Positions 26,160-36,256 of a DNA stretch of 64,000 nucleotides are shown in pieces; position 1 is the first letter of the stretch, and each line of letters opens with the position of its first letter. The notes under the pieces were generated by a model. The model saw nothing but the letters and a program-made list of their open reading frames with translations, searched no databases and was not told the origin of the DNA. The DNA lies in contig NZ_VIAQ01000006.1 of assembly GCF_006546655.1 (NCBI RefSeq), forward strand, positions 248,001 through 312,000. Reading direction: 5' to 3'. Position numbers and translations under genes: made by a program. Source of the DNA: Methanolobus vulcani. Its GTDB lineage: Archaea > Halobacteriota > Methanosarcinia > Methanosarcinales > Methanosarcinaceae.

Positions 26160-27737
26160 TCATTCATTGAACTTTAAAATTGTTGTTTTCAGGGTTTCAA
26201 GATCAACCACCGGCACCTGTGCAGGTGTCGGGACAACATTTACTCTTTTCTGGAACTCGGTCTGGTCCTGCCAGGTACCTGAATTTATCAGCAGGACATT
26301 TTTGTACCATTCAACTCCCACTGTATGAACGTGACCGCAGTGAAGGATATCCGGTACATTACTAATAACAAAATAATCTCTTTTTTCAGGTGCAATGGAA
26401 ACACGGCTTCCATATGTTGGTGAAAGATGCCTAAACTTCATCATTTCCACCATTGCCTTTGTGGGTTCGGTATATGACACACCTGGAACTGAAGCTACCA
26501 GATCATCAATAGAACGACCGTGATACAACATCACCTTTACACCATCAAGGTCAACGATAGATGGATTGCCTACAAAAGTGACGTTATCAGGGAAATAATC
26601 TCTGATGCATTCCGGAAGTCGTGGCTGGGGTTCAGCCTGACGTACCGCATCGTGGTTTCCGGGAGAAATAATGATCTTGATGTGCTTTGGGATCATATGG
26701 AAATATTCACCGGCTTTTTTGTACTGGTCGTACACATCCATGATGGAAAGTTCTTCATCCTGTCCCGGATAGATGCCCACACCATCCACAAGATCCCCTG
26801 CAACAAGAAGATAGCGAATTTCTTTTGAAATTGCCAGCAGGGCTTCGTTATCAGTGTCCCCATTAAGAAAATCAAGGAAGCGCTCCCATGGTTCCTCAAG
26901 AAAAGTATTGCTTCCTATATGAATATCAGATGTAAGTATGGCTTTTCCAAAGCTTCCGGTCTTTTTCGGGTTTACTGCAGGCAGATCCGGAAGTGTGACC
27001 TTCTGAGCTATCATGAGGTTTCCGTCATTTGTGAGAGTTCCCGTGAATCCCACAACCTCATCCAATACGAAATGACTGGCCTGCTCAAAAAGATCTTTGT
27101 CAGCTGAGCGTATGAGAACCGAAAATGATCCTGTAGGGTCTTCAACCTCCAGAATTTTATGGCCATTGCTGGTGCTTTTCATATCAGAGATCATGCCAAT
27201 TATGGAAACTTCTCCTGCCTCACGGCTGCCTCTGAAATTTGTACCTTTGCCTTTTTTGAGACTCTCAATAGGGCGGGATGTTATCCTTCCACGAATGATA
27301 TCACTGAGTCTTGTGTACCTGTTCCTGAAAAACTGAACAAATTCCATGTACTCACCGACACATGTTGAATTGTCGGTAATATCAGAAAGCACGGAAATGG
27401 GGTTGTCAACATTACAATAATTACTCCTGAAATCTGATGACATTGAAGATGGCTGATAAGAAGAATATGAATCATATGTATCATCGAATGAATTGTCTGG
27501 TTCCGGGGAAAGCTCTTCTGAGAGCTTAAAAGTTTCTTCATTCACATGGAGAGAAGAATTGAAACCTTCCAGATCGATGTGCTCAACATCAATGACAAGT
27601 ACTGAAAGATCTATATTTTCAAGTACGTAAGCCACAAGTTCCCAAGGGGAACAATGAGAACATATAAGGTCCACTGCTTCAGGACTTATCTGATAGCCTT
27701 CTTCAATAAAGGCGGTAAGCACATCAGTTTCATTCAT
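26160..27737 (-). CDS. polB: Family D DNA polymerase small subunit DP1
   Basis: About 525 residues. N-terminal helical region, an OB-fold (about 175-260) and a C-terminal calcineurin-like phosphodiesterase domain with GDLVDGVG, SPGNHDAVR, YHGRSIDD and CGHVHTVG, the metal sites of the 3'-5' proofreading exonuclease of polymerase D. Start uncertain: ATG at 27737 (MNETDVL) or an upstream TTG at 27752; no SD is seen, and TATA-like sequence close upstream suggests a leaderless message. It lies near the origin and orc1/cdc6. Confidence 0.93.
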   Translation of the reverse strand: MNETDVLTAFIEEGYQISPEAVDLICSHCSPWELVAYVLENIDLSVLVIDVEHIDLEGFNSSLHVNEETFKLSEELSPEPDNSFDDTYDSYSSYQPSSMSSDFRSNYCNVDNPISVLSDITDNSTCVGEYMEFVQFFRNRYTRLSDIIRGRITSRPIESLKKGKGTNFRGSREAGEVSIIGMISDMKSTSNGHKILEVEDPTGSFSVLIRSADKDLFEQASHFVLDEVVGFTGTLTNDGNLMIAQKVTLPDLPAVNPKKTGSFGKAILTSDIHIGSNTFLEEPWERFLDFLNGDTDNEALLAISKEIRYLLVAGDLVDGVGIYPGQDEELSIMDVYDQYKKAGEYFHMIPKHIKIIISPGNHDAVRQAEPQPRLPECIRDYFPDNVTFVGNPSIVDLDGVKVMLYHGRSIDDLVASVPGVSYTEPTKAMVEMMKFRHLSPTYGSRVSIAPEKRDYFVISNVPDILHCGHVHTVGVEWYKNVLLINSGTWQDQTEFQKRVNVVPTPAQVPVVDLETLKTTILKFNE

Positions 27738-27914
27738 GGTGATATAATTCAATTCGGATATAATTCGTATTTAAGTACGCATTTTAAGTACAGCTTATCT
27801 TACAATAAAAATTTGAAAAATGTTTTATAAGGGGGAAACATTTTATTTTTGCAATTATATTCCATACTCATTAATAGATTCTTTCATTGATTTGGACGGA
27901 AGACAGGTAAGAAT

Positions 27915-28481
27915 ATGAATTTAAAAGAAAGCTACCATGTTTTCAAAGAAAGTGATAATTTCTTTGTTTCGCTTGCCCGGGACATCCTGACTGTTCTGTT
28001 AGCCGTATTGGTATTTGCAACTTTCTCTCAGATCGTTTTTGGTATGTGGACACCAATGGTTGCAGTGGAATCCGGAAGTATGGAGCCACACATGAATATC
28101 GGCGACATAATATTCATTCAGAGCATAGACAGGACCGAAGTTGTCACTTATGAAGAAGGCATGAATAACGGCAATTACACTACCTTCGAAAAATACGGTA
28201 ACGTGATCCTTTACAAACCCTACGGACAGGAAGGTGTAACTCCAATCATTCACAGGGCTATGTATTATGTTGAAGAAGGAGAGCCCATGTGGGATGGAGG
28301 ACCTGCTGCGCCTTATTCCGGTTATATTACAAAAGGTGACAACCAGGTAACCAATAAATACTATGACCAGCAGGGACAGGTCAGTTACCTGATGCCTGTT
28401 AAGGAAGAATGGGTAATTGGTGTTGCACGCTACAGAGTTCCATATATTGGATATCTAAGACTATTGCTTCCTGGTTTCTAA
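27915..28481 (+). CDS. Signal peptidase I (archaeal, Sec11-like)
   Basis: 188 residues. N-terminal membrane helix (about 22-45), catalytic Ser in VESGSMEPHM, the His that replaces bacterial Lys in PIIHRAMY, and Asp in TKGDNQVTNKYYDQ, the archaeal/eukaryotic Ser-His-Asp arrangement. Removes signal peptides at the outer face of the cytoplasmic membrane. Divergent from DP1. Confidence 0.92.
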   Translation: MNLKESYHVFKESDNFFVSLARDILTVLLAVLVFATFSQIVFGMWTPMVAVESGSMEPHMNIGDIIFIQSIDRTEVVTYEEGMNNGNYTTFEKYGNVILYKPYGQEGVTPIIHRAMYYVEEGEPMWDGGPAAPYSGYITKGDNQVTNKYYDQQGQVSYLMPVKEEWVIGVARYRVPYIGYLRLLLPGF

Positions 28482-28585
28482 CGGAATCAGGAACTAAAAA
28501 CCAAGGTTTAGAAACAAAAATATAAGATTTCAAGATTTAAAAAGTTGAGAATAAAAAAGTTGTAATCTTTAAACCTGATTTAAGT

Positions 28586-29821
28586 TTAAAGATGCAACTG
28601 TGTTGTGAGGACAGGTTTGAAGAACTCAAGTGGTTTAAGCCTGTAATCCTCAAACAATACTTTTTTCGTACTGTTTATTGGAACGCTTAATACGATCTCT
28701 TTTGTCCTGCCGTATCTTCCTTTGCTTACAACAACAGCATTGACAATACCAAGCATGTCAAGCTCGGACATGAGATCTGTTACCCTGCGCTGGGTGAGAA
28801 TATCCATATCTACCTGGAGACAGAGCTGGCGGTATACATTGTAGACTTCACCGGTTGTTACGTTCTTGTAACCGTTGTTCCTGAGAAGCATTACACTGTA
28901 GAGTGCAAGCTTGGACTGAGTTGGAAGTGTGCGCACAACTTCAATGACACGGTCAACTTCGATCTTTTCCTGAGCGCCTTTAACATGCTGTTCCTGAACA
29001 TGGGATTTGTTTTCTCTTTCAGCGATTTCTCCTGCAACCCTGAGAAGATCCAGAGCACGTCTTGCATCACCATGTTCCTGAGCTGCAAAAGCAGCACATA
29101 GAGGAATAACCATTTCATCAAGGGCATCAGGCTTGTAAGCAATCTGAGCTCTTTCGTGAAGGATATCACTGATCTGATCAGCATCATATGGCGGGAAAAT
29201 TATCTCTTCCTCTCCAAGGGAACTTTTTACTCTTGGATCAAGGAACTCTGTGAATTTCAGGTCGTTAGAAACTCCAATCATGCTGACTTTTGCGTTTTTA
29301 AGATCGGTATTAATTCTTGAAAGGTTGTAAAGAACGTCATCGCCTTTTTTGATTAGCTTATCTATTTCGTCAAGAATAATAATTACAACCTGTCTTTCGT
29401 TGTCAATGGTTTCCTTGAATTTGAAAAACACCTGATCAGTAGGCCATCCGGTCATCGGTACATCCTCACCAAACTGTCTGGTGAGATTTGCAAGGAGCCT
29501 GTATTGAGTATCAATAACTTCACAATTAAGGTAGACAACTTTACAGGAAAGTCCAAGTGTTTCTCCTTTTCTTTCAAGCTCGATTCCAACATGCCTTGTT
29601 ACAGCTGTTTTTCCTGTACCTGTTTTTCCATAAATAAGAATGTTAGAAGGCGTATCTCCTCTAAGTGCTGAAACAAGAATGGACGCAAGACTATTGATCT
29701 GGTCGTCACGGTGAACAAGCGAATCAGGAGTATATGAATGTCTTAAAACTTCTTTGTTTTTGAAAATAGGTTCATTTTCCAGTAATTCTTGGAACAGACC
29801 ATCTAATGATTTATTTTGCAT
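28586..29821 (-). CDS. cdc6: Origin recognition protein Orc1/Cdc6
   Basis: 411 residues. AAA+ module with Walker A GKTGTGKTAV (about residue 62), Walker B VIIILDEIDKL (about 148), sensor 1 region (IGVSNDLKF) and a C-terminal winged helix (about 320-400, RVTDLMSELDMLGI). Binds origin recognition boxes and loads MCM. It is transcribed away from the adjacent ORB-rich interval, the usual arrangement of an archaeal origin. Confidence 0.97.
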   Translation of the reverse strand: MQNKSLDGLFQELLENEPIFKNKEVLRHSYTPDSLVHRDDQINSLASILVSALRGDTPSNILIYGKTGTGKTAVTRHVGIELERKGETLGLSCKVVYLNCEVIDTQYRLLANLTRQFGEDVPMTGWPTDQVFFKFKETIDNERQVVIIILDEIDKLIKKGDDVLYNLSRINTDLKNAKVSMIGVSNDLKFTEFLDPRVKSSLGEEEIIFPPYDADQISDILHERAQIAYKPDALDEMVIPLCAAFAAQEHGDARRALDLLRVAGEIAERENKSHVQEQHVKGAQEKIEVDRVIEVVRTLPTQSKLALYSVMLLRNNGYKNVTTGEVYNVYRQLCLQVDMDILTQRRVTDLMSELDMLGIVNAVVVSKGRYGRTKEIVLSVPINSTKKVLFEDYRLKPLEFFKPVLTTQLHL

Positions 29822-30051
29822 TTACTTATTTCACCCTATCCTTAAACTTACAAACCGTACTCAAACATTGTTTGTTATGGATAAGAATTACCAACCAAAA
29901 ACATATCAAATCAACTGAAATCTGACTTAAAAATAATGGACCAGATCTCTAGCTTCAAAAGAAAGCTTTTTGATTGAAATGATTGATTGAATTTCCTCTC
30001 TCAATTCCAAGCGTTACAATGGAAGTGTAGGTTATTAATGTTTATGGTGAA

Positions 30052-30615
30052 GACCCCTTAGTTTCAACTGGAATTTTATATAAAAATATAAGAATTATTT
30101 TAAAAAAGCATCAGGATACTTAATTAATGATCAATAAACTAAGAAGAATATAAAGGATATTGTTTCATATGGAAGTAAACCCCTTTATTTCAACTGGAAG
30201 GTTTATAAAAAACAGAGACCCTATGATTTCGTCTGGAAGCTGGAAAAAAGATATGACTATCTTTTTTAAAAATTAATAAAAAAAGATGGCAGTGTATGTA
30301 TCGATATATTACTATATAAGCTTTTCTTTATTTTAAGTTAATTTTAATTAAGATATTCAAAATAATTTTTAAAATATTAGCTGAAAATAATAGAAGAATA
30401 GTAGAAGTAAACTGAATTTTTCAAAAATAAACACAATTTGAAATTTCCAGTTGAAATCATGGGGTCGCACACATCCATAAAAAATCTGTAGTAATAACAA
30501 AATTAAATTTTATAGTTGGATGGTTGATAACAGTTGATATAAATAATTGGTTAATTAACTGAATAATCAAAAAAATGTTTTCAAAAATCAGATTTCCAGT
30601 TGAAACATTGGGGTT
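30052..30615. other. Replication origin (oriC) with five origin recognition boxes
   Basis: Five 20-22 bp elements of the form TTCCAGTTGAAA-(n)-GGGGT: 30052-30073, 30179-30199 and 30217-30238 (weaker) with the G run pointing left, and 30445-30466 and 30594-30615 pointing right. Between the two sets, 30245-30440 is very AT-rich and fits a duplex unwinding element. Inverted ORB arrays around an AT-rich core next to cdc6 are the known layout of archaeal origins. The 29822-30750 interval holds no gene. A degenerate dyad near 30006-30024 may be a sixth site. Confidence 0.88.
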
Positions 30616-30749
30616 AGTCTGACAGAATAAATAATATCATTAAACAAATGAAAAGAAAAACTAAAACCATAATAAAATCTTTTCATTTATTCTTCAAACC
30701 TGTTCTGCAACACAACTGTTTTAATCATCTTCTTTTATTCATATAGCAA

Positions 30750-31928
30750 ATGAATGAAACTGGCCTATCTGAAGAGAAAATACGCAACATCTTAAACGAT
30801 TCAAAAGGACAGGACCTGAAATACGAACGTGTGTTGAGTTCTATGTGCACCTATCCACACAGAATAGCAGTTCAGGCACATATGCAGTTCATAGAATCAA
30901 ATATGGGTGACTTTGGTCTTTTCAGGGGAACATATAATCTCGAAAAAGAGATCTTAAGTTCAATTGGGGATCTTCTCCACAAGGCTGACGCAGTTGGTTA
31001 CATGACAACTGGTGGTACTGAGTCAAATATTCAGGCAATTCGTTCAATGAGAAACCTCTTTTTACAGAGTGAAAAGTACCAAAAATCACTAAAAAGCGGC
31101 CAAAAATACGTAAGACCAAATCTGGTAGTGCCGGAGTCAGCTCATTTTTCGTTTGATAAAGTTTCAGACATTCTTGATGTTGAACTCAGAAAAGCAAGTC
31201 TTGATGATGAATTAAAAGTCTCGGTTGAATCTGTAAAGTCACTTATAGATGAGAATACAATCGGTCTTGTTGCAATTGCAGGTTCTACAGAATTCGGACA
31301 GGTAGATCCCATTAAAGCTCTCTCGGATATTGCTGTTGAGAAAAACATTTTTATGCATGTTGATGCAGCTTTTGGAGGTTTTGTACTACCTTTCCTGAAA
31401 AAGTCCTATGAGTTTGATTTCAAATTGCCGGGAGTAACCTCTATAGCCATTGACCCTCACAAAATGGGCCTGAGTACAATTCCGGCCGGAATTCTTCTTT
31501 TCCGTGATTTTCATCATCTTGAAAGCCTTAAAGCAGATACTCCGTATCTTACTGTTTCCACACAGTACACATTAACAGGAACAAGAAGCGGAGCTGCAGT
31601 TGCTGCGACATATGCTGTTATAAATCATCTGGGAAAGGAAGGTTACAGAAAAACAGTTTCAAGATGCATGGAACTTACCTCTTATCTTCTGGACAAGCTC
31701 GCAGAGATTAATGTTTATCCGTTAATAGAGCCGCTTATGAATGTAGTTGCACTGGAAATACCAAAATGCGATATTGTAAGAAGCAGGCTGGCAAAAGAAT
31801 TTAACTGGCAGGTTTCAATAACCCAAAATCCACATGGACTTCGTCTTGTTATCATGCCTCATGTAAGTTTTGAGATGATAGACTCTTTTGTTTCCGACCT
31901 GAAAAAAGTCCTTGATTCACTCGAGTAG
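30750..31928 (+). CDS. mfnA: L-tyrosine/L-aspartate decarboxylase MfnA
   Basis: 392 residues, group II PLP-dependent decarboxylase. The PLP lysine is in [11 protein letters not shown] (about residue 235), the stacking His in PESAHFSF (about 132), and MTTGGTESN binds the phosphate. In methanogens MfnA makes tyramine for methanofuran (some homologs also make beta-alanine for CoA). It lies just right of the origin, transcribed away from it. It ends in TAG; the next in-frame stop is about 20 codons later. Confidence 0.93.
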   Translation: MNETGLSEEKIRNILNDSKGQDLKYERVLSSMCTYPHRIAVQAHMQFIESNMGDFGLFRGTYNLEKEILSSIGDLLHKADAVGYMTTGGTESNIQAIRSMRNLFLQSEKYQKSLKSGQKYVRPNLVVPESAHFSFDKVSDILDVELRKASLDDELKVSVESVKSLIDENTIGLVAIAGSTEFGQVDPIKALSDIAVEKNIFMHVDAAFGGFVLPFLKKSYEFDFKLPGVTSIAIDPHKMGLSTIPAGILLFRDFHHLESLKADTPYLTVSTQYTLTGTRSGAAVAATYAVINHLGKEGYRKTVSRCMELTSYLLDKLAEINVYPLIEPLMNVVALEIPKCDIVRSRLAKEFNWQVSITQNPHGLRLVIMPHVSFEMIDSFVSDLKKVLDSLE

Positions 31929-32053
31929 CTCAAAACAAAAAAAATAAAAATAAGAGTTGAGGGGATGAGGCTTGATGGCACCTGGCCTTGAAACGTGTAA
32001 GGCGTGTGTTCATCTTGCCTGTTCTAAATTCTAGTATGTGTTTGTTACTTATA

Positions 32054-32099
32054 CTCCTGAGCCAAGCGGGGTGAAAGTATTCACCAATTGATTCAGGAG
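32054..32099 (+). ncRNA. Structured RNA or 3' element between mfnA and the S2P gene
   Basis: CTCCTGA (32054-32060) pairs with TCAGGAG (32093-32099), enclosing an inner perfect stem GGTGAA-AGTA-TTCACC (32070-32085) with internal loops of nine and seven bases. Upstream, 32000-32020 can form CCTT/AAGG. No T run follows. It could be a small RNA or mRNA leader of the next gene; no known family was recognised. Confidence 0.35.
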
Positions 32100-32185
32100 A
32101 ATTCTCATGAAGAAATTCCAGAGAAAAAAATTCTCATTTTCAGAAATAAGTTAAAAATAAATATTAACGCATCTAAATTACTGTC

Positions 32186-33277
32186 ATGAATTCTTCATAT
32201 AAGATCGGGAGCATCATGGGAATACCCATAAAAGTGCACATCACTTTTCTGTTCATTCTTCCCATTTTTGCGCTTGTATTCGCAACAAACCCGCAGCCTT
32301 ATGGTTTTGCGGATATTGGTTCGCCTGCGATAACATATGGTCTCTCACTTTTAACGACCATACTACTATTTGTCTGTGTATTGCTCCACGAACTTGGCCA
32401 CTCCTACATAGCTAAAAGTTACGGTGTTGAGATTAAAGATATAACACTGATGTTACTTGGTGGCGTATCATCCATGGAAGAGATTCCAAGGGAGCCCTCC
32501 CAGGAATTCAAGATGGCATTTGCAGGACCACTTGTAAGTCTTATAATAGGTTTTGGTCTGCTGGGACTAAATATTGCAACATCTTCTTTAATTTCATCTT
32601 ACAGTACCACATGGTTGTACCTGATGGTAAATATCCTGGCCACCATAAACATAATACTGGCACTTTTCAATCTAATTCCGGCTTTCCCTATGGATGGCGG
32701 AAGAATTCTAAGATCCATGTTTGCAAAAAGGATGAGTTACATAAAGGCAACTCACTATGCTGCATCCGTTGGAAAGATGTTTGCTTTCATGATGGCTCTG
32801 ATAGGTGTTGTTTCAAATCTGTGGCTGCTTTTGATAGCTTTTTTTGTGTATATAGGTGCTTCAGAAGAAGACAAGTCAACCACTGTTACGGTCAGTCTTG
32901 AAAGATACAAGGTTGGCGACATCATGTCAAAGGATGTAATCTCAGTTGAACCGGAGATGACAGTTGAGGAACTCTCACATTTTATGTTTGAGAACAAACA
33001 TCTGGGTTATCCTGTAATAAAAAGCAATTCTTTAAAAGGGATTGTAACCTTTACAGACATACGTAATGTAATGCCACATGAGCGCTATGCGGTTCTTGTG
33101 TCCGATGTTATGACCAAGGATGTTGTAACATTGCCATCAAGCGCCAGTGCGGCAGAAGCATTCAAAGTAATGACGATCAATAATATAGGACGGGTTCTAG
33201 TTATGGATGACGATATTGTAAAAGGCATCCTTTCAAGAACTGATCTTATGAGATCGCTGATGTTATTGACCGAGTGA
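32186..33277 (+). CDS. M50-family intramembrane metalloprotease with CBS pair (S2P-like)
   Basis: 363 residues. About six membrane helices, zinc site LLHELGHSYIA (HExxH, about residue 69) and the third ligand in NLIPAFPMDGGR (about 170). Two C-terminal CBS domains (about 243-300 and 305-360) probably sense a nucleotide. Such site-2-type proteases cleave membrane proteins such as anti-sigma or regulatory factors; the target here is unknown. The gene lies 34 bp upstream of the TraB gene. Confidence 0.92.
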   Translation: MNSSYKIGSIMGIPIKVHITFLFILPIFALVFATNPQPYGFADIGSPAITYGLSLLTTILLFVCVLLHELGHSYIAKSYGVEIKDITLMLLGGVSSMEEIPREPSQEFKMAFAGPLVSLIIGFGLLGLNIATSSLISSYSTTWLYLMVNILATINIILALFNLIPAFPMDGGRILRSMFAKRMSYIKATHYAASVGKMFAFMMALIGVVSNLWLLLIAFFVYIGASEEDKSTTVTVSLERYKVGDIMSKDVISVEPEMTVEELSHFMFENKHLGYPVIKSNSLKGIVTFTDIRNVMPHERYAVLVSDVMTKDVVTLPSSASAAEAFKVMTINNIGRVLVMDDDIVKGILSRTDLMRSLMLLTE

Positions 33278-33311
33278 CCAGGTAGTTCTACAATCTTAAA
33301 GAGGATCTACA

Positions 33312-34730
33312 TTGAAACATGATAATTTAAGTGATTCCCAGGAAAAGTCTTCGGATTACAGTTACACATCAACAAATGATGATATGTATTCCGAGGAATA
33401 TCCAGGGAGTTCATCGTTTTCCAGTTCAGGGCCTTCTGAGATCCAGATTATAAAAGAGGTCATCAAAGATGATATTCCTAAAAAACCTGCATCTGAAGGT
33501 GAACCTGAAAATGCCGACAGGCCCAGCGAGATAATTCTTGTGGGAACAGCCCACGTCTCTGAAAAAAGTGTCAGGGAAGTGAATGCTACAATTGAGCGTG
33601 AAAAACCGGACATAGTTGCAGTTGAACTCTGCCATGCCAGGTATGAAGCTATCAAAGGTAATGTTAAAAATACTGACATTCCGGTAAAGGAGCTTCTCAA
33701 AGAAGGTAAGGTCTATTTTTATCTTGTTCATATGCTGTTGGCTCATATCCAGAAGAAATTTGCTGACGAGATGGGTGTGCAGCCCGGTGCTGAAATGATA
33801 AGTGCCATCGAGGCTGCTGAAGCCAGTGGTGCACAGGTTCTTCTCATAGACAGGAATATTCAGGTAACATTGCAGCGTTTCTGGAGCAAGATGGGTTTCA
33901 TCGAGAAGCTGAAAATGCTTAGTGGACTTATTGCTGCTGTTCTTGGTATCGGAGGTACCGACGAAATTGATATGGATTCTATCACAAATCAGGATATGGT
34001 TTCCATGCTTGTGGAAGAGTTCAGGGATACATCTCCGAATGCTGTCAAGGTTCTTATTGATGAAAGAGACGCGTACATGGCCAACAATCTTGTAAAAGCT
34101 GCAATGGGTGGCAACAAGAAGATTGTAGCTGTCGTCGGTGCTGGCCACAGGACAGGTATCCAGCGTTATCTTGAAAACCCGAAGACCATTCCCAGAATTA
34201 ACTATGGGGTTGAAGCTCCAAAGAAGAAATTTAGCATCATGAAGCTTTTCGGTGTACTGGTGGTTGCAATTGCTCTTGGAACATTCGCATTGCTTATTCT
34301 TTCCGGAGTTCCACTGGAAACACTTGCACTTGCATTTGCCTGGTGGTTCATCATAAACGGTGTTCTTAGCGCCGTCGGAGCAATACTTGCAAGAGGTCAT
34401 CCGTACTCAGTTCTGACAGCTTTTTCGGTGGCATGGCTCACATCCCTTAACCCGATGATGGCTGCAGGATGGTTTGCAGGTCTGACCGAAGCAAAATATC
34501 GCCCTCCTACAACTGATAATTTCAAGGAGCTTGTTGAGATCGAAACAACTGAGGATATGATGAAGAACAATCTCTTCCGTGTTGTTCTTGTGGCAGCTCT
34601 TGCCAACCTTGGAAGTATGATCGGTACTTTCCTTGGTGTTTATGTAATGCTTCAGGTTACAGGAATTGATCCTCAGGAACTTATTAGCAATGGAATAAGT
34701 GCTGGATTTGCAGCTCTTGGACTGGGTTAA
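33312..34730 (+). CDS. TraB/PrgY-family membrane protein
   Basis: 472 residues. A Ser/Glu-rich N terminus (about 1-70), a TraB domain with GTAHVSEKS, VAVELCHARY and VVGAGHRTGIQ (about 75-300), and four C-terminal membrane helices. Start is TTG at 33312 preceded by GAGGAT; ATG at 33319 is out of frame. Homologs: Enterococcus pheromone shutdown protein TraB/PrgY and human TRABD, proposed metalloproteases. Role in archaea unknown; probably cotranscribed with the S2P protease. Confidence 0.88.
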   Translation: MKHDNLSDSQEKSSDYSYTSTNDDMYSEEYPGSSSFSSSGPSEIQIIKEVIKDDIPKKPASEGEPENADRPSEIILVGTAHVSEKSVREVNATIEREKPDIVAVELCHARYEAIKGNVKNTDIPVKELLKEGKVYFYLVHMLLAHIQKKFADEMGVQPGAEMISAIEAAEASGAQVLLIDRNIQVTLQRFWSKMGFIEKLKMLSGLIAAVLGIGGTDEIDMDSITNQDMVSMLVEEFRDTSPNAVKVLIDERDAYMANNLVKAAMGGNKKIVAVVGAGHRTGIQRYLENPKTIPRINYGVEAPKKKFSIMKLFGVLVVAIALGTFALLILSGVPLETLALAFAWWFIINGVLSAVGAILARGHPYSVLTAFSVAWLTSLNPMMAAGWFAGLTEAKYRPPTTDNFKELVEIETTEDMMKNNLFRVVLVAALANLGSMIGTFLGVYVMLQVTGIDPQELISNGISAGFAALGLG

Positions 34731-34795
34731 AACAAGTTGATCAACAAATTAACCCTATCTTTTTATTCTTTTAATTTCTTTTTTGTTTCTTGTTT

Positions 34796-36103
34796 TTACT
34801 TTGTATTTTTCAAACTTCCCATCTCATCAAATTTAGCTGCCAGCTTGTAGGATATGTTTGAAAGATAGGCTGTTCCCCAGGTTGCTGCAAGCATAGCTCC
34901 AAAAAGATCGAACATGAGATCCAGCATTGTATCGCCAATACCATGCTGGGCAAGTATGGCATCGAATCCCAGTGTTGATGTAAGTTCATCGCTCAAAAAC
35001 TCGATAATTTCCCATACGACTCCCATTGCAAATACGAAAATGAGGATAAAAATGAAGAGTACCCTGGGAGGAATGTAAATCTCATCAACATAGATGTCAA
35101 TGGCTCTTATCAGAGTGTATCCTGCAGCAGCAACCACACTGGCTGAAAGTGCATGGGTGATATGGTCCCAGTGGTCTATATAGTCGTAGAATTCAAAGGT
35201 CCCAATGGTATGCAGGAAGATAGCCAATGTGAGCCACAGTACAAGTCCTGTATCCTGCTTGATGTGGTATTTGCGTGTGATTACATGAGGTACAAAAGTG
35301 AGCATAAGTCCGGTTGTTGCGTTCACTGTGGTGGACAGGTCTTTTCTGAAAATACCAAACAGCAGTAGTAGTACCAGTCCACCCTGCATCATTCTGGCCG
35401 CCAGGACCTGTGTTTTGTCGGAAATACCAAGAAGCCTGCGTATAGGAGCAGGTGGTCTGTGTGTGACGTAATCATCAGTTTCCACTGAGATATGAGTTGG
35501 AACTTCAACAAGGTCTCCATTTTTGGCTGATCTGAAATACCATCCAAACAAAGCTCCTGCTGCAACCCCGGCTATTGTGGCATAGATGAACTGGTACATC
35601 ACAGTATCATTGATGGCATCAGGTGAAAAGCCGCCAGGTAGGTAGCTGGTTCCAAAATAAATATCCAGCAGCCATTCAATAAGGTGCCATAGTCCTGATA
35701 TTGCAAGTGTTGTGGCGATAACGAGCAGTATTGCAAACCTGTAGGTCATTTTGACCGAGGTGAACCAGTTGATCTCAGCCGCCATTAGCAATGCAATGGT
35801 TGCTATTGAAACATAAAAGGGTATACTGGTGGAAAAGAAATACCATGCAGTTGAACTCCCCACTATTGGAAGAATGGCCAGGAAAATAAAATACCATGAT
35901 GGCATAACTGAGAGTTTGTGCATCCTGATTGCGGGTGTTATTATTATGCCTATGACAAAGGCAATCAGTATTGTCCACATGAACCTGCCGTAGATGAAGT
36001 TACCTATTCCAAGCAGTGTCAGCAGCAGAATTATTGTCCAGCCGATGAATGCGTTAATAGGAGTATTTTTCAGGAGCTTGCGGAGTTTGTCTATCTGGAC
36101 CAT
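34796..36103 (-). CDS. Polytopic membrane protein, function unknown
   Basis: 435 residues with about 11-12 hydrophobic segments. The C-terminal half carries YDYIDHWDHITHALSAS and VVWEIIEFLSDE, and DTMLDLMFDLFGA: conserved acidic/His residues within membrane helices, as in the DUF2238/VanZ-like group of membrane proteins. No transport or catalytic assignment is possible. Convergent with the TraB gene; the 34731-34795 gap is T-rich and probably terminates it. Confidence 0.75.
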   Translation of the reverse strand: MVQIDKLRKLLKNTPINAFIGWTIILLLTLLGIGNFIYGRFMWTILIAFVIGIIITPAIRMHKLSVMPSWYFIFLAILPIVGSSTAWYFFSTSIPFYVSIATIALLMAAEINWFTSVKMTYRFAILLVIATTLAISGLWHLIEWLLDIYFGTSYLPGGFSPDAINDTVMYQFIYATIAGVAAGALFGWYFRSAKNGDLVEVPTHISVETDDYVTHRPPAPIRRLLGISDKTQVLAARMMQGGLVLLLLFGIFRKDLSTTVNATTGLMLTFVPHVITRKYHIKQDTGLVLWLTLAIFLHTIGTFEFYDYIDHWDHITHALSASVVAAAGYTLIRAIDIYVDEIYIPPRVLFIFILIFVFAMGVVWEIIEFLSDELTSTLGFDAILAQHGIGDTMLDLMFDLFGAMLAATWGTAYLSNISYKLAAKFDEMGSLKNTK

Positions 36104-36256
36104 AATTATTTCTTAATCACACTAGATGGTTTCTGCTATTAAATTATGTTTAATCTGGATTTAATCATAGCTTTGTTTAATTGGAAACTATAATTTTATT
36201 GGATATAGGAATAAAAATTTTATAGTTTTATGACTAATATTGTATAAGATTTTAAT

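Noticed and set aside
30052-30615. CRISPR-like spaced repeats
   Set aside because: Repeats are uneven in spacing and orientation and match ORB elements beside cdc6.
32054-32099. tRNA gene
   Set aside because: CCAAGCGG recalls a D arm, but no anticodon arm or T arm can be formed.
33426-34400. 324-codon minus-strand frame opposite the TraB gene
   Set aside because: Cys/Asn/His-rich shadow of the well-supported TraB-family gene; no family signature.
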